64,000 bases of DNA. It comes from Streptococcus urinalis 2285-97 (GTDB taxonomy: Bacteria; Bacillota; Bacilli; Lactobacillales; Streptococcaceae). This document shows positions 47,258 to 55,474 of the stretch, in pieces (position 1 is the first letter of the stretch; each line of letters starts with the position of its first letter). The translations under genes and the position numbers were made by a program. The stretch spans positions 1,812,001 to 1,876,000 of the forward strand of contig NZ_AEUZ02000001.1 in assembly GCF_000188055.2 (NCBI RefSeq), given 5' to 3'. Below the pieces are notes generated by a model. It did not search any database. It was given only the letters and a program-made list of their open reading frames with translations, and was not told where the DNA came from.

Positions 47258-49864
47258 TTAATTTTCTTTACGTTTTTTGACCCCTGCAAATCCAAGAGCA
47301 GACAAGATAATTGCTCCAATTGCTGTAAGTGATGACATGCCTGCTTCACCCGTTTGAGGTAAACCTTTAGCTGGGGTAGTTGGTACACCTTTTTTGGGTT
47401 CAACTGGTTTTGGTTTCTCAGGAGTATGTGTTACCACAGTTTCAGACTTAACTTTATATCCATTAACATATAAATCAGCAGTATTGTAAACATCACCTGC
47501 CTTAATACGTTTAACTACAATAAAATCATCTGCACCAAATTCTGATTCACGAGAAACCTTAGCTAAAAACTCTTTTTTAAAGGCAAGCTCATAACGACCT
47601 GTCGTTTGGTTGTAAACTGTTTCTGTGTACTCTCCTAAATTAGTCCCTTTTTTAATGACTGTACCATCTTTTAATGTCACATCAACTTTAGCGACCACTT
47701 TATCACGTAAGTAAAGATCATGTGTGCGTTGTAATTGATCCACAAATTTGTATTCAAAAAGATCGTAACCACGGTTTGCTGGTACAACCCAGCCCTCAAG
47801 CTTGTAGGTCACTTCATCACCTAATTTGACAGTACCATTGTTAATAGATTTCCCATCTTCTTTGTCTAACACATCTTTATGGACTTCTGGAGTTGTCAAA
47901 TCGTTGACTACAATATTACCTGTGTAACCATTTCCGAAATCAATCTGTGCAACACCATTTTGAATTTGACCTTTAGTAAACTCTTTTTTAACTTTAAATG
48001 ATAAGTTATAAGTAATATCTAGACCTTTTTGTACATAAGCTTTATAAAAAGCTTGTGGATCTTTTGCAATCCACATGTAAAACTCACCGACAGGGCTGAT
48101 TCCTGCTTCTTTAATAAGAGATTGAAGTTTTTGGTCTAAAGTATCTTTTGATAAAACATGACGCATTTCTAACAAGCTTGATACATCATCACCATTAGAT
48201 GCTTTGATAGACTTAACAGTCAACTCTCCTAACGCTTCATTTGGTTGATCCACAAAAGCAAAACCCTTGGCAATAGCTTCTGCAGAAGCTTTAATACCTT
48301 TGTATTGACTAAAGTTTTGTTTAGCTACATAGTCTAATGTTGCATTTGGTAATACGGTTTTACCATTAACGGATTGACCTGCTTCATCAATGACAGCTTT
48401 TGAAGGATTAGCAGCTGGAACCAAAACAGGGTGAACACTAACTGAGTAGTTAACCTTTTCGGGGATTGCTACATGTGGTTTTACTTTAGGTTGCGCTGGG
48501 GTGAATTTCTCAGGAGTGAAAGTTTCAGGAGTGATTGGTTGCGGTTTATAATCTTTTGGTACAAATGGCACTGGGGTGTAATTTTTTAAATCAGGAGTAA
48601 CCATTTTAGGCTCTATTGGCTTTTCAGGTAATGGTGCTGTTTTATAAGTTAGTTTTGCATATAAACTAGATGGAGCTGAAACAAGCCATCGAGGTTCTGT
48701 TTTCAGGAACATTAATTCATCAGAGCTTTGACCATCTGCCAAGGTAATGACCTTATTAAAAGCAAATGATTTATTAATAGTCTGTGCACCAATAGATTGT
48801 AGACCATCGTATTTAGTTGTATAGAGTACATTACCCGCTAAATCTTTATAAGTTGCTGTGATGTCATGATTGACGGCAGTTGTTTTACGAGTAATATCTA
48901 ACTGCCAACTATTTAATTGAACACCTGTGATTGTTACTACAGCACTCTGTGTCTTCTCATCAAAGTTGACAGTATAGTTAAATTTACCAGTTACTTTAGT
49001 ATGACCAAAGGTACCATCAGTATCAAATTGTGGTTCTGAAATGACAAAATTGCCATCTTTATCCACTGTTACAACATCAGCTGTTTTTTGTCCAAAACCA
49101 GTAGCTGTTTCGGATTTGCCAAAGCCATCGAAAGTAACGTCATAAGCAACAAGATTCTTTCTATCTTCAACGGCTTTTTCGTAAGCTAATTTTGCTTTTT
49201 CATAATTAGCTTTTAATTGAGCATTTGTTTGATCTGCTTTTAATCGAGCAATCTTATTTTGATTGTCGACATTCGCTTGAGCTTCTGCATTAAGCTTATT
49301 AATACGTTCTGCTTCTGCTTTATTTTCCGCATCAATTTTTGATTTCTGATCATCTTGAGCTTGTTGTTTAGCTTTGTTTCGAGCATCTACAGCTTCTTGT
49401 CCTGCTTTATTACGAGCATCTACAGCTTCTTGTCCTGCTTTATTTTGTTGGGCAATACGCTCTGCTTCTGCTTTATTTTCCGCATCAATTTTTGCATTTT
49501 CTGCAGAAGCATTCTTAATAGCTTGTGTATTAGCTTGCGCTTTTGCAGTGACATCTTTAACTGTTTGTGTTTGATTAGATAAGTCAGCTTGTGCATCAGT
49601 AGTTGTCGCATGATTAACTGCAGCTGTGGTTGTAACAGCTACACCTACAATTTTAGCTGTATCTACTGCTTTATCAAGTTGAGTTGATGTTACTGTTTCT
49701 GCTTGATTTTGCGTTACTGTTTGAGTTGTTGCTTGAGTTGTAACTTGATCAGCAGACACTTGACTAGTAGCTAATGTAAATGCACCTGCTAGTGCAATAG
49801 CACATACTAAGCCGTACGCCTTTGATTTGCGGAAAAATCCGTGACCTTGTTGTGTATTATTCAT
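47258..49864 (-). CDS. antigen I/II-like LPXTG adhesin
   Basis: An 868-residue wall-anchored protein. The signal peptide carries the antigen I/II-type FFRKSKAYGLVCAIALAG and ends near SQVSA. Residues about 60-235 are an alanine-rich helical stalk with repeats such as KAGQEAVDARN and ENKAEAERI. A compact domain follows (about 238-415), then a proline-rich rod (about 418-480). Antigen I/II-like C-terminal isopeptide domains extend to about 825, then LPQTGE at 835-840, a TM helix and a basic tail. The helical stalk is much shorter than in SpaP/SspB. It precedes the conjugation genes and may promote donor-recipient or host contact. Confidence 0.85.
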   Translation of the reverse strand: MNNTQQGHGFFRKSKAYGLVCAIALAGAFTLATSQVSADQVTTQATTQTVTQNQAETVTSTQLDKAVDTAKIVGVAVTTTAAVNHATTTDAQADLSNQTQTVKDVTAKAQANTQAIKNASAENAKIDAENKAEAERIAQQNKAGQEAVDARNKAGQEAVDARNKAKQQAQDDQKSKIDAENKAEAERINKLNAEAQANVDNQNKIARLKADQTNAQLKANYEKAKLAYEKAVEDRKNLVAYDVTFDGFGKSETATGFGQKTADVVTVDKDGNFVISEPQFDTDGTFGHTKVTGKFNYTVNFDEKTQSAVVTITGVQLNSWQLDITRKTTAVNHDITATYKDLAGNVLYTTKYDGLQSIGAQTINKSFAFNKVITLADGQSSDELMFLKTEPRWLVSAPSSLYAKLTYKTAPLPEKPIEPKMVTPDLKNYTPVPFVPKDYKPQPITPETFTPEKFTPAQPKVKPHVAIPEKVNYSVSVHPVLVPAANPSKAVIDEAGQSVNGKTVLPNATLDYVAKQNFSQYKGIKASAEAIAKGFAFVDQPNEALGELTVKSIKASNGDDVSSLLEMRHVLSKDTLDQKLQSLIKEAGISPVGEFYMWIAKDPQAFYKAYVQKGLDITYNLSFKVKKEFTKGQIQNGVAQIDFGNGYTGNIVVNDLTTPEVHKDVLDKEDGKSINNGTVKLGDEVTYKLEGWVVPANRGYDLFEYKFVDQLQRTHDLYLRDKVVAKVDVTLKDGTVIKKGTNLGEYTETVYNQTTGRYELAFKKEFLAKVSRESEFGADDFIVVKRIKAGDVYNTADLYVNGYKVKSETVVTHTPEKPKPVEPKKGVPTTPAKGLPQTGEAGMSSLTAIGAIILSALGFAGVKKRKEN

Positions 49865-49904
49865 ATTTTCTCCTTTGATTTTTTTTGATTTCTATTTTTT
49901 AGAC

Positions 49905-49928
49905 AAAAAAAGAAGGCGATCTCGCCCT
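49905..49928 (-). terminator. terminator after the SEC10-like protein gene
   Basis: Minus strand AGGGCG-AGAT-CGCCTT followed by a run of T, 35 bases past the stop. Confidence 0.6.
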
Positions 49929-49961
49929 CAAAATATCACACATAAACCATCCTCCTTATTA

Positions 49962-52223
49962 TTAAATATTATTCTTATTATTTTTACGTATACCTAAAAA
50001 CCCACTTAAAGATAACAGCATACCTAAAACTGCAATTAAACCTGTCTTAGCATCACCAGTTGATGGCAAGACACTAGATTTTACAACTGATATTTGTTCA
50101 ACATCAACTGTCTTAGTTACAACGTCTTTCTTATCGTTAGCAACAACTATTTGTTGTGCTTTAACAGCTTCTTGCAGTTTTGGTTTAGAAGTAATATAAC
50201 TAGTAATTTTACCTGTTTCATCAACTACTGCTACTGCTTCTTGTCTTACTTTCTCAATTTGAGCTTTTTCTTCTGCTAATTTCAGTTTTTCTTTAGCTTC
50301 TAAAACTGACTTATAAGCTGATAAAACTTTTTGATATTGTGATTGCGCATCTACTGCTTTAGTTTTTAACTCTTGTAAATAAGCTACTTCTCTTTGTAAC
50401 TTAGCAATCTTATTTGCTAAGTTATCTTTAGCTTGTGCTACATCAGACTGTACTTTAAGCAAATTAGCTTGTGCATTGCGTAGATTTGTAAGATAAGCAG
50501 TTTTTTGTGTTAGATTATCTTTAGCTTGCTTGTAATCTTGATTTGCTTGTGCTACTTGTTGACTTGCTTCTGCTAACACTTGTTTTAATTGATTGAGTTT
50601 AGTTGTATTTGTCGTCAATTTAACTTGTGCATCTGCTAATTGCTTTTGAGCATCTATTAATTTAGACTCTGCTTTTGTTAAGTCAGCTTGTTTTTTAACA
50701 CTATCTTGATTTGCTAATTTAACTGCTTCTTGTGCTTTAGTGAGTGCATCTTGAGCATCTTTTAAATTAGACTGTGCTTTAATCAAATTAGCTTGTGCAA
50801 TCGGTGTCTGCATAGTTACTGCATTAAGACCTGTTGCTTTAGCTTGTGCATCATTTAATTGTCTTTGAGCAACTTGTTGCCTTGCTAAAGCTTGTGACTG
50901 CTTAGTTAAGGCATTAGCCATATCTTTAGTCATAATTGAGAAGAACGGTACACCTACACCAGCAGTATCAATACTATCTCGTGACTGTTCATTCCAAATG
51001 CGGTCAACACTGTAAAAACCATTGTTATCACGGTTATACGGATCATAAACATACGTATTGCCATTTGAACTACCTCTCAATACAATTTCGTGACTGTATT
51101 GAGGTCCCCAAGGACTGAATTTATTATTTTGTACAGCAGCAACAACATGATGACCTGCTTTCAAAGCTTCTTTTATAGCATTTTGACTTGCTAAATGAGT
51201 CACAACATAGCCAAACGCTTTAGTAGCTTCAACAATACCTCTTCCACTTGTTCCACCAAAATTCTTATTAAATTCATTTGTTTGGTTAAAAAGATAATCC
51301 GCAACTTCCTTTGGTGTAACTGTCTTGCGTGATAAATCAGAATAAACCATCGCTAAAGCCGAAGGTACACATCCAGTTGAAGCAAAAGTATGCCCTCCAT
51401 ATACGCTAGCCCATGCGCCGTCACGTTGATTGTAATAATGACTTTGCCCTAGAGCAGTTTTAAACTTATTCTGGTTAACAGTAGCATTAGCTTGTGCTAA
51501 CTGTGCATCTTTAACAGATAAATTTTGTTTTGCGTTATCAAGATTTTGTTGTGCTTTTGCTTTTTGATTAGTAAGTGTTTTATCAGTCGCTTGTGCTTTT
51601 GTAAGTGCATCTGTCGCAGTTTTAACATCAGCTGTCTTAGTTGTGACGTTTGACTGTGCTTTATTTAAATCACTATTAACTGTAGTATTAGTCAGAGCAT
51701 CTTTAGCTCTATCCACTGATGATTGAGCTTGTTTAACATCAGTTGTCTTAGTTGCAACGTCTTGCTTATCGTGTGCAACAACTATTTGTTGTGCTTTAAC
51801 AGCTTCTTGCGCTTTGACTTGTTCAGTTTCAGCAGTTTTTTGTTTAGCTTCAATCTGCGACAACATTTGTTTAGCTATATCAATTGTTTGTTGTGCTTTA
51901 ACTTTATTTTCTTGAGTTGACTCTTGAGCTAGTTTTTGTGTTGCATTCAACTTTTTAGTTGCATTGACTAGAGTTTGTTGAGCTTGATTTTGTTGATTTT
52001 GTGCAGTATTAACTACATTTTGTTGTGTTTCAACATCACTCGTTGCTCTATCAGACTTTGCTTTTGCACTGTCAACTTGTTCTTGTGTTACTTCTGTAAT
52101 GTTATTAGTTTGATTCGCAGTTGTTTCTAACGATGATGATTTAACTTCGTCAGCATTTACTGCTACGCTTACTGTACTTAATGTTGCAACTACTAAACCT
52201 GTAATAATTTTTGCTTGATTCAT
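49962..52223 (-). CDS. SEC10/PgrA-like surface exclusion protein with C39-type cysteine peptidase domain, LPXTG-anchored
   Basis: A 753-residue surface protein. A signal peptide (residues 1-24) is followed by a long A/K/Q-rich coiled coil (30-250). A papain-like C39_2 domain follows (about 255-435) with apparent catalytic Cys285 (STGCVPSAL), His378 (YSHEIVL) and Asp394 (YVYDPY). A second coiled coil (440-700), LPSTGD (719-724) and a TM helix complete it. Coiled coils of this kind occur in SEC10/PgrA surface-exclusion proteins, which lower repeat conjugation into cells that already hold the element. The role of the peptidase is unknown. Confidence 0.82.
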   Translation of the reverse strand: MNQAKIITGLVVATLSTVSVAVNADEVKSSSLETTANQTNNITEVTQEQVDSAKAKSDRATSDVETQQNVVNTAQNQQNQAQQTLVNATKKLNATQKLAQESTQENKVKAQQTIDIAKQMLSQIEAKQKTAETEQVKAQEAVKAQQIVVAHDKQDVATKTTDVKQAQSSVDRAKDALTNTTVNSDLNKAQSNVTTKTADVKTATDALTKAQATDKTLTNQKAKAQQNLDNAKQNLSVKDAQLAQANATVNQNKFKTALGQSHYYNQRDGAWASVYGGHTFASTGCVPSALAMVYSDLSRKTVTPKEVADYLFNQTNEFNKNFGGTSGRGIVEATKAFGYVVTHLASQNAIKEALKAGHHVVAAVQNNKFSPWGPQYSHEIVLRGSSNGNTYVYDPYNRDNNGFYSVDRIWNEQSRDSIDTAGVGVPFFSIMTKDMANALTKQSQALARQQVAQRQLNDAQAKATGLNAVTMQTPIAQANLIKAQSNLKDAQDALTKAQEAVKLANQDSVKKQADLTKAESKLIDAQKQLADAQVKLTTNTTKLNQLKQVLAEASQQVAQANQDYKQAKDNLTQKTAYLTNLRNAQANLLKVQSDVAQAKDNLANKIAKLQREVAYLQELKTKAVDAQSQYQKVLSAYKSVLEAKEKLKLAEEKAQIEKVRQEAVAVVDETGKITSYITSKPKLQEAVKAQQIVVANDKKDVVTKTVDVEQISVVKSSVLPSTGDAKTGLIAVLGMLLSLSGFLGIRKNNKNNI
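50101..50175. repeat. 75-bp direct repeat, left copy
   Basis: Matches 51736-51810 at 69 of 75 positions. Both encode EAVKAQQIVVAxDKxDVxTKT and flank the peptidase-bearing central part of the gene. Confidence 0.8.
51736..51810. repeat. 75-bp direct repeat, right copy
   Basis: Partner of 50101-50175, in the same orientation and reading frame, 1.6 kb apart. Recombination between them would delete the peptidase domain in frame. Confidence 0.8.
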
Positions 52224-52242
52224 TTTAAACCTCTTTCTTTAT

Positions 52243-52614
52243 TTAATAAAAAACTACACCTAATGCAAACCACTGTTCTCTCACTCGATCTTTTCCTCCA
52301 GAACCAATCCCATAGACAAATCTACCAAAATCATAATTATGACCATTACAATAAAAATTTAACAAATCATTCTCATAAGTATTCACAAACTTTTCTAAAT
52401 TCTTAACATCTTCTTTTGACCTAACAAAAGGATATGTAGGTCTATAAAATTCTTTATCTCCTTCATAAATCGCTATTCCATATAAAAACTCCTTTACACT
52501 TCTAAACGATTCATCATACATAGCCTTTTTAATAATTTTTATAGTTCGAGTATTTCCTATTTCAGATTCATTTGTTTCTACATTTTTTATTAAATCTCCT
52601 TCCTGATATTTCAT
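52243..52614 (-). CDS. hypothetical protein upstream of the surface exclusion gene
   Basis: A 123-residue soluble protein, aromatic-rich (KEFYRPTYPFVRSKE, NFYCNGHNYDFGRFVYG). No signal peptide and no recognised domain. It ends 19 bases before the LPXTG gene on the same strand and is probably co-transcribed with it. Confidence 0.55.
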   Translation of the reverse strand: MKYQEGDLIKNVETNESEIGNTRTIKIIKKAMYDESFRSVKEFLYGIAIYEGDKEFYRPTYPFVRSKEDVKNLEKFVNTYENDLLNFYCNGHNYDFGRFVYGIGSGGKDRVREQWFALGVVFY

Positions 52615-52670
52615 TATTAATACAATACCTTTCTAATTTTATCTAATTTCTATCTAAAGCATATTTGCTC

Positions 52671-52726
52671 AAACCAAGAGTAAATTCATTTACTACGAGG
52701 AGAGAGAAGAGGTTTACTCTTGGTTT
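52671..52726. repeat. 14-bp inverted repeat with an alternative inner hairpin
   Basis: AAACCAAGAGTAAA (52671-52684) pairs with TTTACTCTTGGTTT (52713-52726). The left arm can instead form AGTAAA-TTCA-TTTACT with the loop. The two folds exclude each other. The loop is a long purine run on the plus strand. Confidence 0.7.
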
Positions 52727-52740
52727 CAACAAATATAAAA

Positions 52741-52762
52741 AGCTATGAAATCATCCATAGCT
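52741..52762 (-). terminator. hairpin after the membrane thioredoxin-like gene
   Basis: AGCTATG / CATAGCT with a short T-rich flank on the minus strand; it overlaps the last codon of that gene. Confidence 0.45.
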
Positions 52763-53174
52763 AACTTCTAAATACTTCTTTAATTTTATTTTTTTCAACA
52801 ACTATTTTTTTACCTTTATCATGAGCATATAAAAATGATTTATTACTATTCTTACGAATAGCAACTATTGTTGGAGCATATTTCACATGATACCTCTTAG
52901 CAATTTCAAGACCTTTTTTTGATTCAACATTAATGAAATAAGTAACTATTTTACTTTTTTTCGCTTGATTTGTAACTTCATTTTTTCCTGCTTTACAATA
53001 AGGACAACCAGCTTTGTAAAATACTAAATTTACTTTATTATCAGATTTAGTATTGTAATACTCGTTCTCACTTAATCGTTTATCAAAACCTGAATTCCAA
53101 TGATAAATCCAAGCTCCTAAACAAAAAAATAAGATGAGTATAAAACTACTTAATATTATTTTCTCATCTTTCAA
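52761..53174 (-). CDS. membrane-anchored thioredoxin-like protein
   Basis: A 137-residue protein with one N-terminal TM helix (residues 7-26) and a thioredoxin-fold domain carrying the CPYC motif (FYKAGCPYCKAGKNE) and YHVKYAPTIVAI with the cis-proline. The domain is probably on the outer face, where it could make or break disulfides. A TTG start follows GGAG. No DsbD/CcdA-like partner is present. It is not similar to the chromosomal thioredoxin-like gene at 11.3 kb beyond the fold. Confidence 0.75.
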   Translation of the reverse strand: MKDEKIILSSFILILFFCLGAWIYHWNSGFDKRLSENEYYNTKSDNKVNLVFYKAGCPYCKAGKNEVTNQAKKSKIVTYFINVESKKGLEIAKRYHVKYAPTIVAIRKNSNKSFLYAHDKGKKIVVEKNKIKEVFRS

Positions 53175-53249
53175 TTTTAATAAACTCCTTAATCATATGT
53201 TTATTACACCTAATACCTTCAATTAACTATTTTTGATAAAATAAAATTA

Positions 53250-53459
53250 TCAATACCTTTTGTCAAGTCGCTCTTCTATTGCACTCAATACCTCAGGAGA
53301 ATCAGTTATGTCAATCAAATCTCTAAAACACTCACTATCCTCTCTTAAACTTGCAAAAAAAGCAACTTCCACTTTGTTTAAAGATGAAATCTTCTTATCA
53401 CTAATTTCAAGATTTTTTGATTCAGATACACCAAATAATCCCTTTATCAACCCTAACAT
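53250..53459 (-). CDS. small hypothetical protein
   Basis: A 69-residue acidic protein (MLGLIKGLFGVSESK at the start; later SLREDSECFRDLIDITDSP). I start it at the ATG after GAGGTG. A mildly amphipathic N-terminus is the only feature. The function is unknown. Confidence 0.45.
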   Translation of the reverse strand: MLGLIKGLFGVSESKNLEISDKKISSLNKVEVAFFASLREDSECFRDLIDITDSPEVLSAIEERLDKRY

Positions 53460-53609
53460 AAACACCTCTTCTAATGCTATCTTTTATGAAACTATTTACC
53501 AAGAAATATTAAGCTTAGAAATTCAAAAGAATACGACTCAACAGCTATTAAGCGGATAATATGCAGACCATAGAACAAATACTTAGGCTATATCTATGAA
53601 ATTAGTAGA

Positions 53610-53942
53610 TTACTCTTCCAAAATCAAATCTTGTAATTTATCATCATAATAAGGTATTCTCTCTACTATAAACATAAAAAATTCTTTACTCTTACAAATA
53701 TCTCGAGTTTCATCTACTAAATCTTTCAAGATATCATCAACCTTTTCTGAAATTGATTCATTGAATGGTAACAAATTTATCAAAGTAAACCACAACATTC
53801 CATGATCATATACATCCCTATCACCTAACTTTTTATTAATCTCTTCCATAAGATCAGGTGGATATTGAGATAATATGAAATTTCTTATTTCAAATAAACA
53901 ATACCTAATCAATTTAACTCTTAGTCTATCTTTAATTTCCAT
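53610..53942 (-). CDS. hypothetical protein behind an operator-bearing promoter
   Basis: A 110-residue soluble protein (LIRYCLFEIRNFILSQYPPDL) with acidic C-terminus and no recognised domain. Upstream, the promoter region holds one copy of the TAGTTTACTA dyad just before a TATAAA -10, so it is probably under the control of an element repressor. Confidence 0.5.
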   Translation of the reverse strand: MEIKDRLRVKLIRYCLFEIRNFILSQYPPDLMEEINKKLGDRDVYDHGMLWFTLINLLPFNESISEKVDDILKDLVDETRDICKSKEFFMFIVERIPYYDDKLQDLILEE

Positions 53943-54005
53943 TATTTATACCTATATTAATCTATATCCTAAACCTCAATTTATCCCCAAATTTCTTTAT
54001 TTATA

Positions 54006-54024
54006 ACATATAGTAAACTAAACC
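54006..54024 (-). promoter_or_regulatory. operator-like repeat with -10, copy 2
   Basis: Minus strand GGTTTAGTTTACTATATG, followed four bases later by TATAAA. Same architecture as the copy before the MntA/HepT operon. Confidence 0.5.
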
Positions 54025-54073
54025 TATGTTTTAAAAAAAGATACTTTTTAGTATCCTTTTTAAAAACAAAAAA

Positions 54074-54093
54074 GCCATGAAATTAATCATGAC
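54074..54093 (-). terminator. GCCATGA-type terminator hairpin
   Basis: GCCATGA-aattaa-TCATGAC with a six-T run on the minus strand, just past the HepT gene. Confidence 0.7.
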
Positions 54094-54114
54094 TCAATAA
54101 AATAGTTATTAATA

Positions 54115-54498
54115 TTATTGTTCTGCTAAATCTCGCTCAACTTGTCTTAAAATAACACGAAGTCCATCTAACAATTCAGGAATTGACTTCTTAACAATAT
54201 TGATTACCTGAACACCATCAATTCTACCATAATGATGATAAGCTAAATTTCTAAAACCTTTTATCAACTTCCAATCAACTACTGAACTATACTTTTCTTT
54301 AAATTCTTCTGAAAGTTTTTGACTATCTAATTGCTCTCCTACTTGACCTATCATCATAGTTAAAGAAGCAATAACCATATCATCATCTAAAGGAATTCCA
54401 AATTTATTAGCTTTAGGAATAACTTCTAATGTCTTTTCAGCGTAATAAATCATTTCTTTAAGATACAAATAATCTTTTTCCAACTGTTCTTTTCTCAT
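54115..54498 (-). CDS. hepT: HepT-like (DUF86) RNase toxin
   Basis: A 127-residue all-helical HEPN-fold protein. The catalytic Rx4-6H motif is visible as RNLAYHHY. HepT toxins cleave RNA and are held inactive through AMP additions made by the paired MntA nucleotidyltransferase. The start overlaps the MntA gene by 41 bases, the usual linked arrangement. Confidence 0.85.
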   Translation of the reverse strand: MRKEQLEKDYLYLKEMIYYAEKTLEVIPKANKFGIPLDDDMVIASLTMMIGQVGEQLDSQKLSEEFKEKYSSVVDWKLIKGFRNLAYHHYGRIDGVQVINIVKKSIPELLDGLRVILRQVERDLAEQ

Positions 54499-54802
54499 AC
54501 AATATTACCTTTTCTTTTTCAAAATTTTTCTTAACCTCTTTTTCAATAGGAGATTTTGCTTCTAATATAGACTCAACTGTTAAACAATCAACAGGTATTT
54601 CAAAAACTTCCTCAATCTCTAACATAGGAGCTACCCCTCCCCATAACAAATCACTATTGCCTAATTCAATTGCTAAATCAATATCACTATCTTCATCAGC
54701 TTCATTTCTTGCATAAGATCCAAAGAGATAAATAGCAGGTAAATCATACTTTTCAGCTATTGGCTGTATCTTTTCTTTAATTTCTTCCAATGTATAAACC
54801 AT
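54458..54802 (-). CDS. mntA: MntA-like nucleotidyltransferase antitoxin
   Basis: A 114-residue minimal nucleotidyltransferase. The GSx10DxD motif is complete: GSYARNEADEDSDID. Family members AMPylate the HepT partner and neutralise it. AAAGGAGG precedes the start. An operator-like dyad sits between the -35 and -10 of its promoter. It is unrelated to the manganese-transport gene also called mntA. Confidence 0.87.
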   Translation of the reverse strand: MVYTLEEIKEKIQPIAEKYDLPAIYLFGSYARNEADEDSDIDLAIELGNSDLLWGGVAPMLEIEEVFEIPVDCLTVESILEAKSPIEKEVKKNFEKEKVILYEKRTVGKRLFVS

Positions 54803-54823
54803 TTTAAATACCTCCTTTTTCCT

Positions 54824-54852
54824 TATTATATCATATATAGTAAACTAAACAC
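54824..54852 (-). promoter_or_regulatory. promoter of mntA-hepT with operator-like repeat, copy 3
   Basis: Minus strand GTTTAGTTTACTATATATGA then TATAAT (54824-54829). The dyad lies between -35 and -10, a repressor position. Confidence 0.55.
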
Positions 54853-54859
54853 ATATTTC

Positions 54860-54928
54860 TAAAAAAGGTAGCAAAAATTACTACCCTTTATACAAATAAA
54901 AAGACAACTAGTTATAGTCGCCTTTTAT
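54860..54928 (-). terminator. two tandem terminators facing the structured non-coding region
   Basis: First AAAAGGCGACTA / TAGTTGTCTTTT (54899-54928, with G-U pairs and a T-run), then AAAGGGTAG / CTACCTTT with a second T-run (54860-54887), both on the minus strand. No protein gene lies upstream on this strand for 600 bases, so they imply a non-coding transcript. Confidence 0.6.
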
Positions 54929-54929
54929 A

Positions 54930-55300
54930 AATTCATACATATCATACTTTAAACTCAATTTTAAGTATACTGAAAACACCTTGGTTTAAAGCTTTAGTAC
55001 GCTCATATCCTCGCATACCTTAATATATCTATGTCACCACAAATATACATGTTTTCAGTCGACGTTCCCGTCTTAAGCCAATCTATTTTAGATCAACCCC
55101 CACCGCCGTGCCTTTTAAGCTTATAATATCGGAGCAGTTCTTGTTTTTTCTACAAATGCGGGAAAACATTAGCAATTCCAACCCATTCTTTGAATTTTTC
55201 TTACTAAGAGCCTTAGCTCAGCCGAAACCCGAGTACCTCCTACAAAAATCCCAACTTTGAGGTTTAGTAAACTAAACCTCCTTTACTTTTGAAGAATTTC
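54930..55300 (-). ncRNA. candidate structured non-coding RNA, unclassified
   Basis: No believable ORF on either strand. Local GC is higher than nearby, with several short hairpins on the minus strand: GACG-GGAA-CGTC, ATCTA-AAA-TAGAT and GAGC-TAAG-GCTC, and a run GGCACGGCGGTGGGGG. It is followed by tandem terminators. I could not find a convincing promoter. An RNA gene is inferred; it might instead be a structured leader or DNA site. Confidence 0.4.
55261..55278. promoter_or_regulatory. operator-like repeat, copy 4 (full dyad)
   Basis: GGTTTAG-TAAA-CTAAACC, the most symmetrical copy in the element. A TATAAT follows on the plus strand at 55301-55306, with a poor -35 (TTTACT) between. Confidence 0.5.
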
Positions 55301-55474
55301 ACGTTATAATAAACTTGCTAGAATTTATTACGTGTGTTATTCAACTTAGCTTAGCTGTGTTGTCTGACGCACTTTTTATTTAATTATCAATGGGCAACCT
55401 ATTTAGTCACTCTTAATTTCTATACGATGTTGTCTTTTGCTAATTATTAATTGCTCAACATCAAATAGAAAGAA
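55301..55474. other. intergenic stretch, nothing recognised
   Basis: AT-rich, no ORF. Only weak promoter-like elements are visible. With 54930-55300 it separates the minus-strand gene block from the plus-strand regulators. Confidence 0.5.

Noticed and set aside
53260..53559. 99-codon plus-strand open frame
   Set aside because: Antisense to a better-supported small gene, composition typical of a shadow frame.
55301..55306. Plus-strand promoter behind the copy-4 operator
   Set aside because: TATAAT is good but the -35 (TTTACT) is weak, and a much better promoter for the XRE gene lies at 55475-55503.
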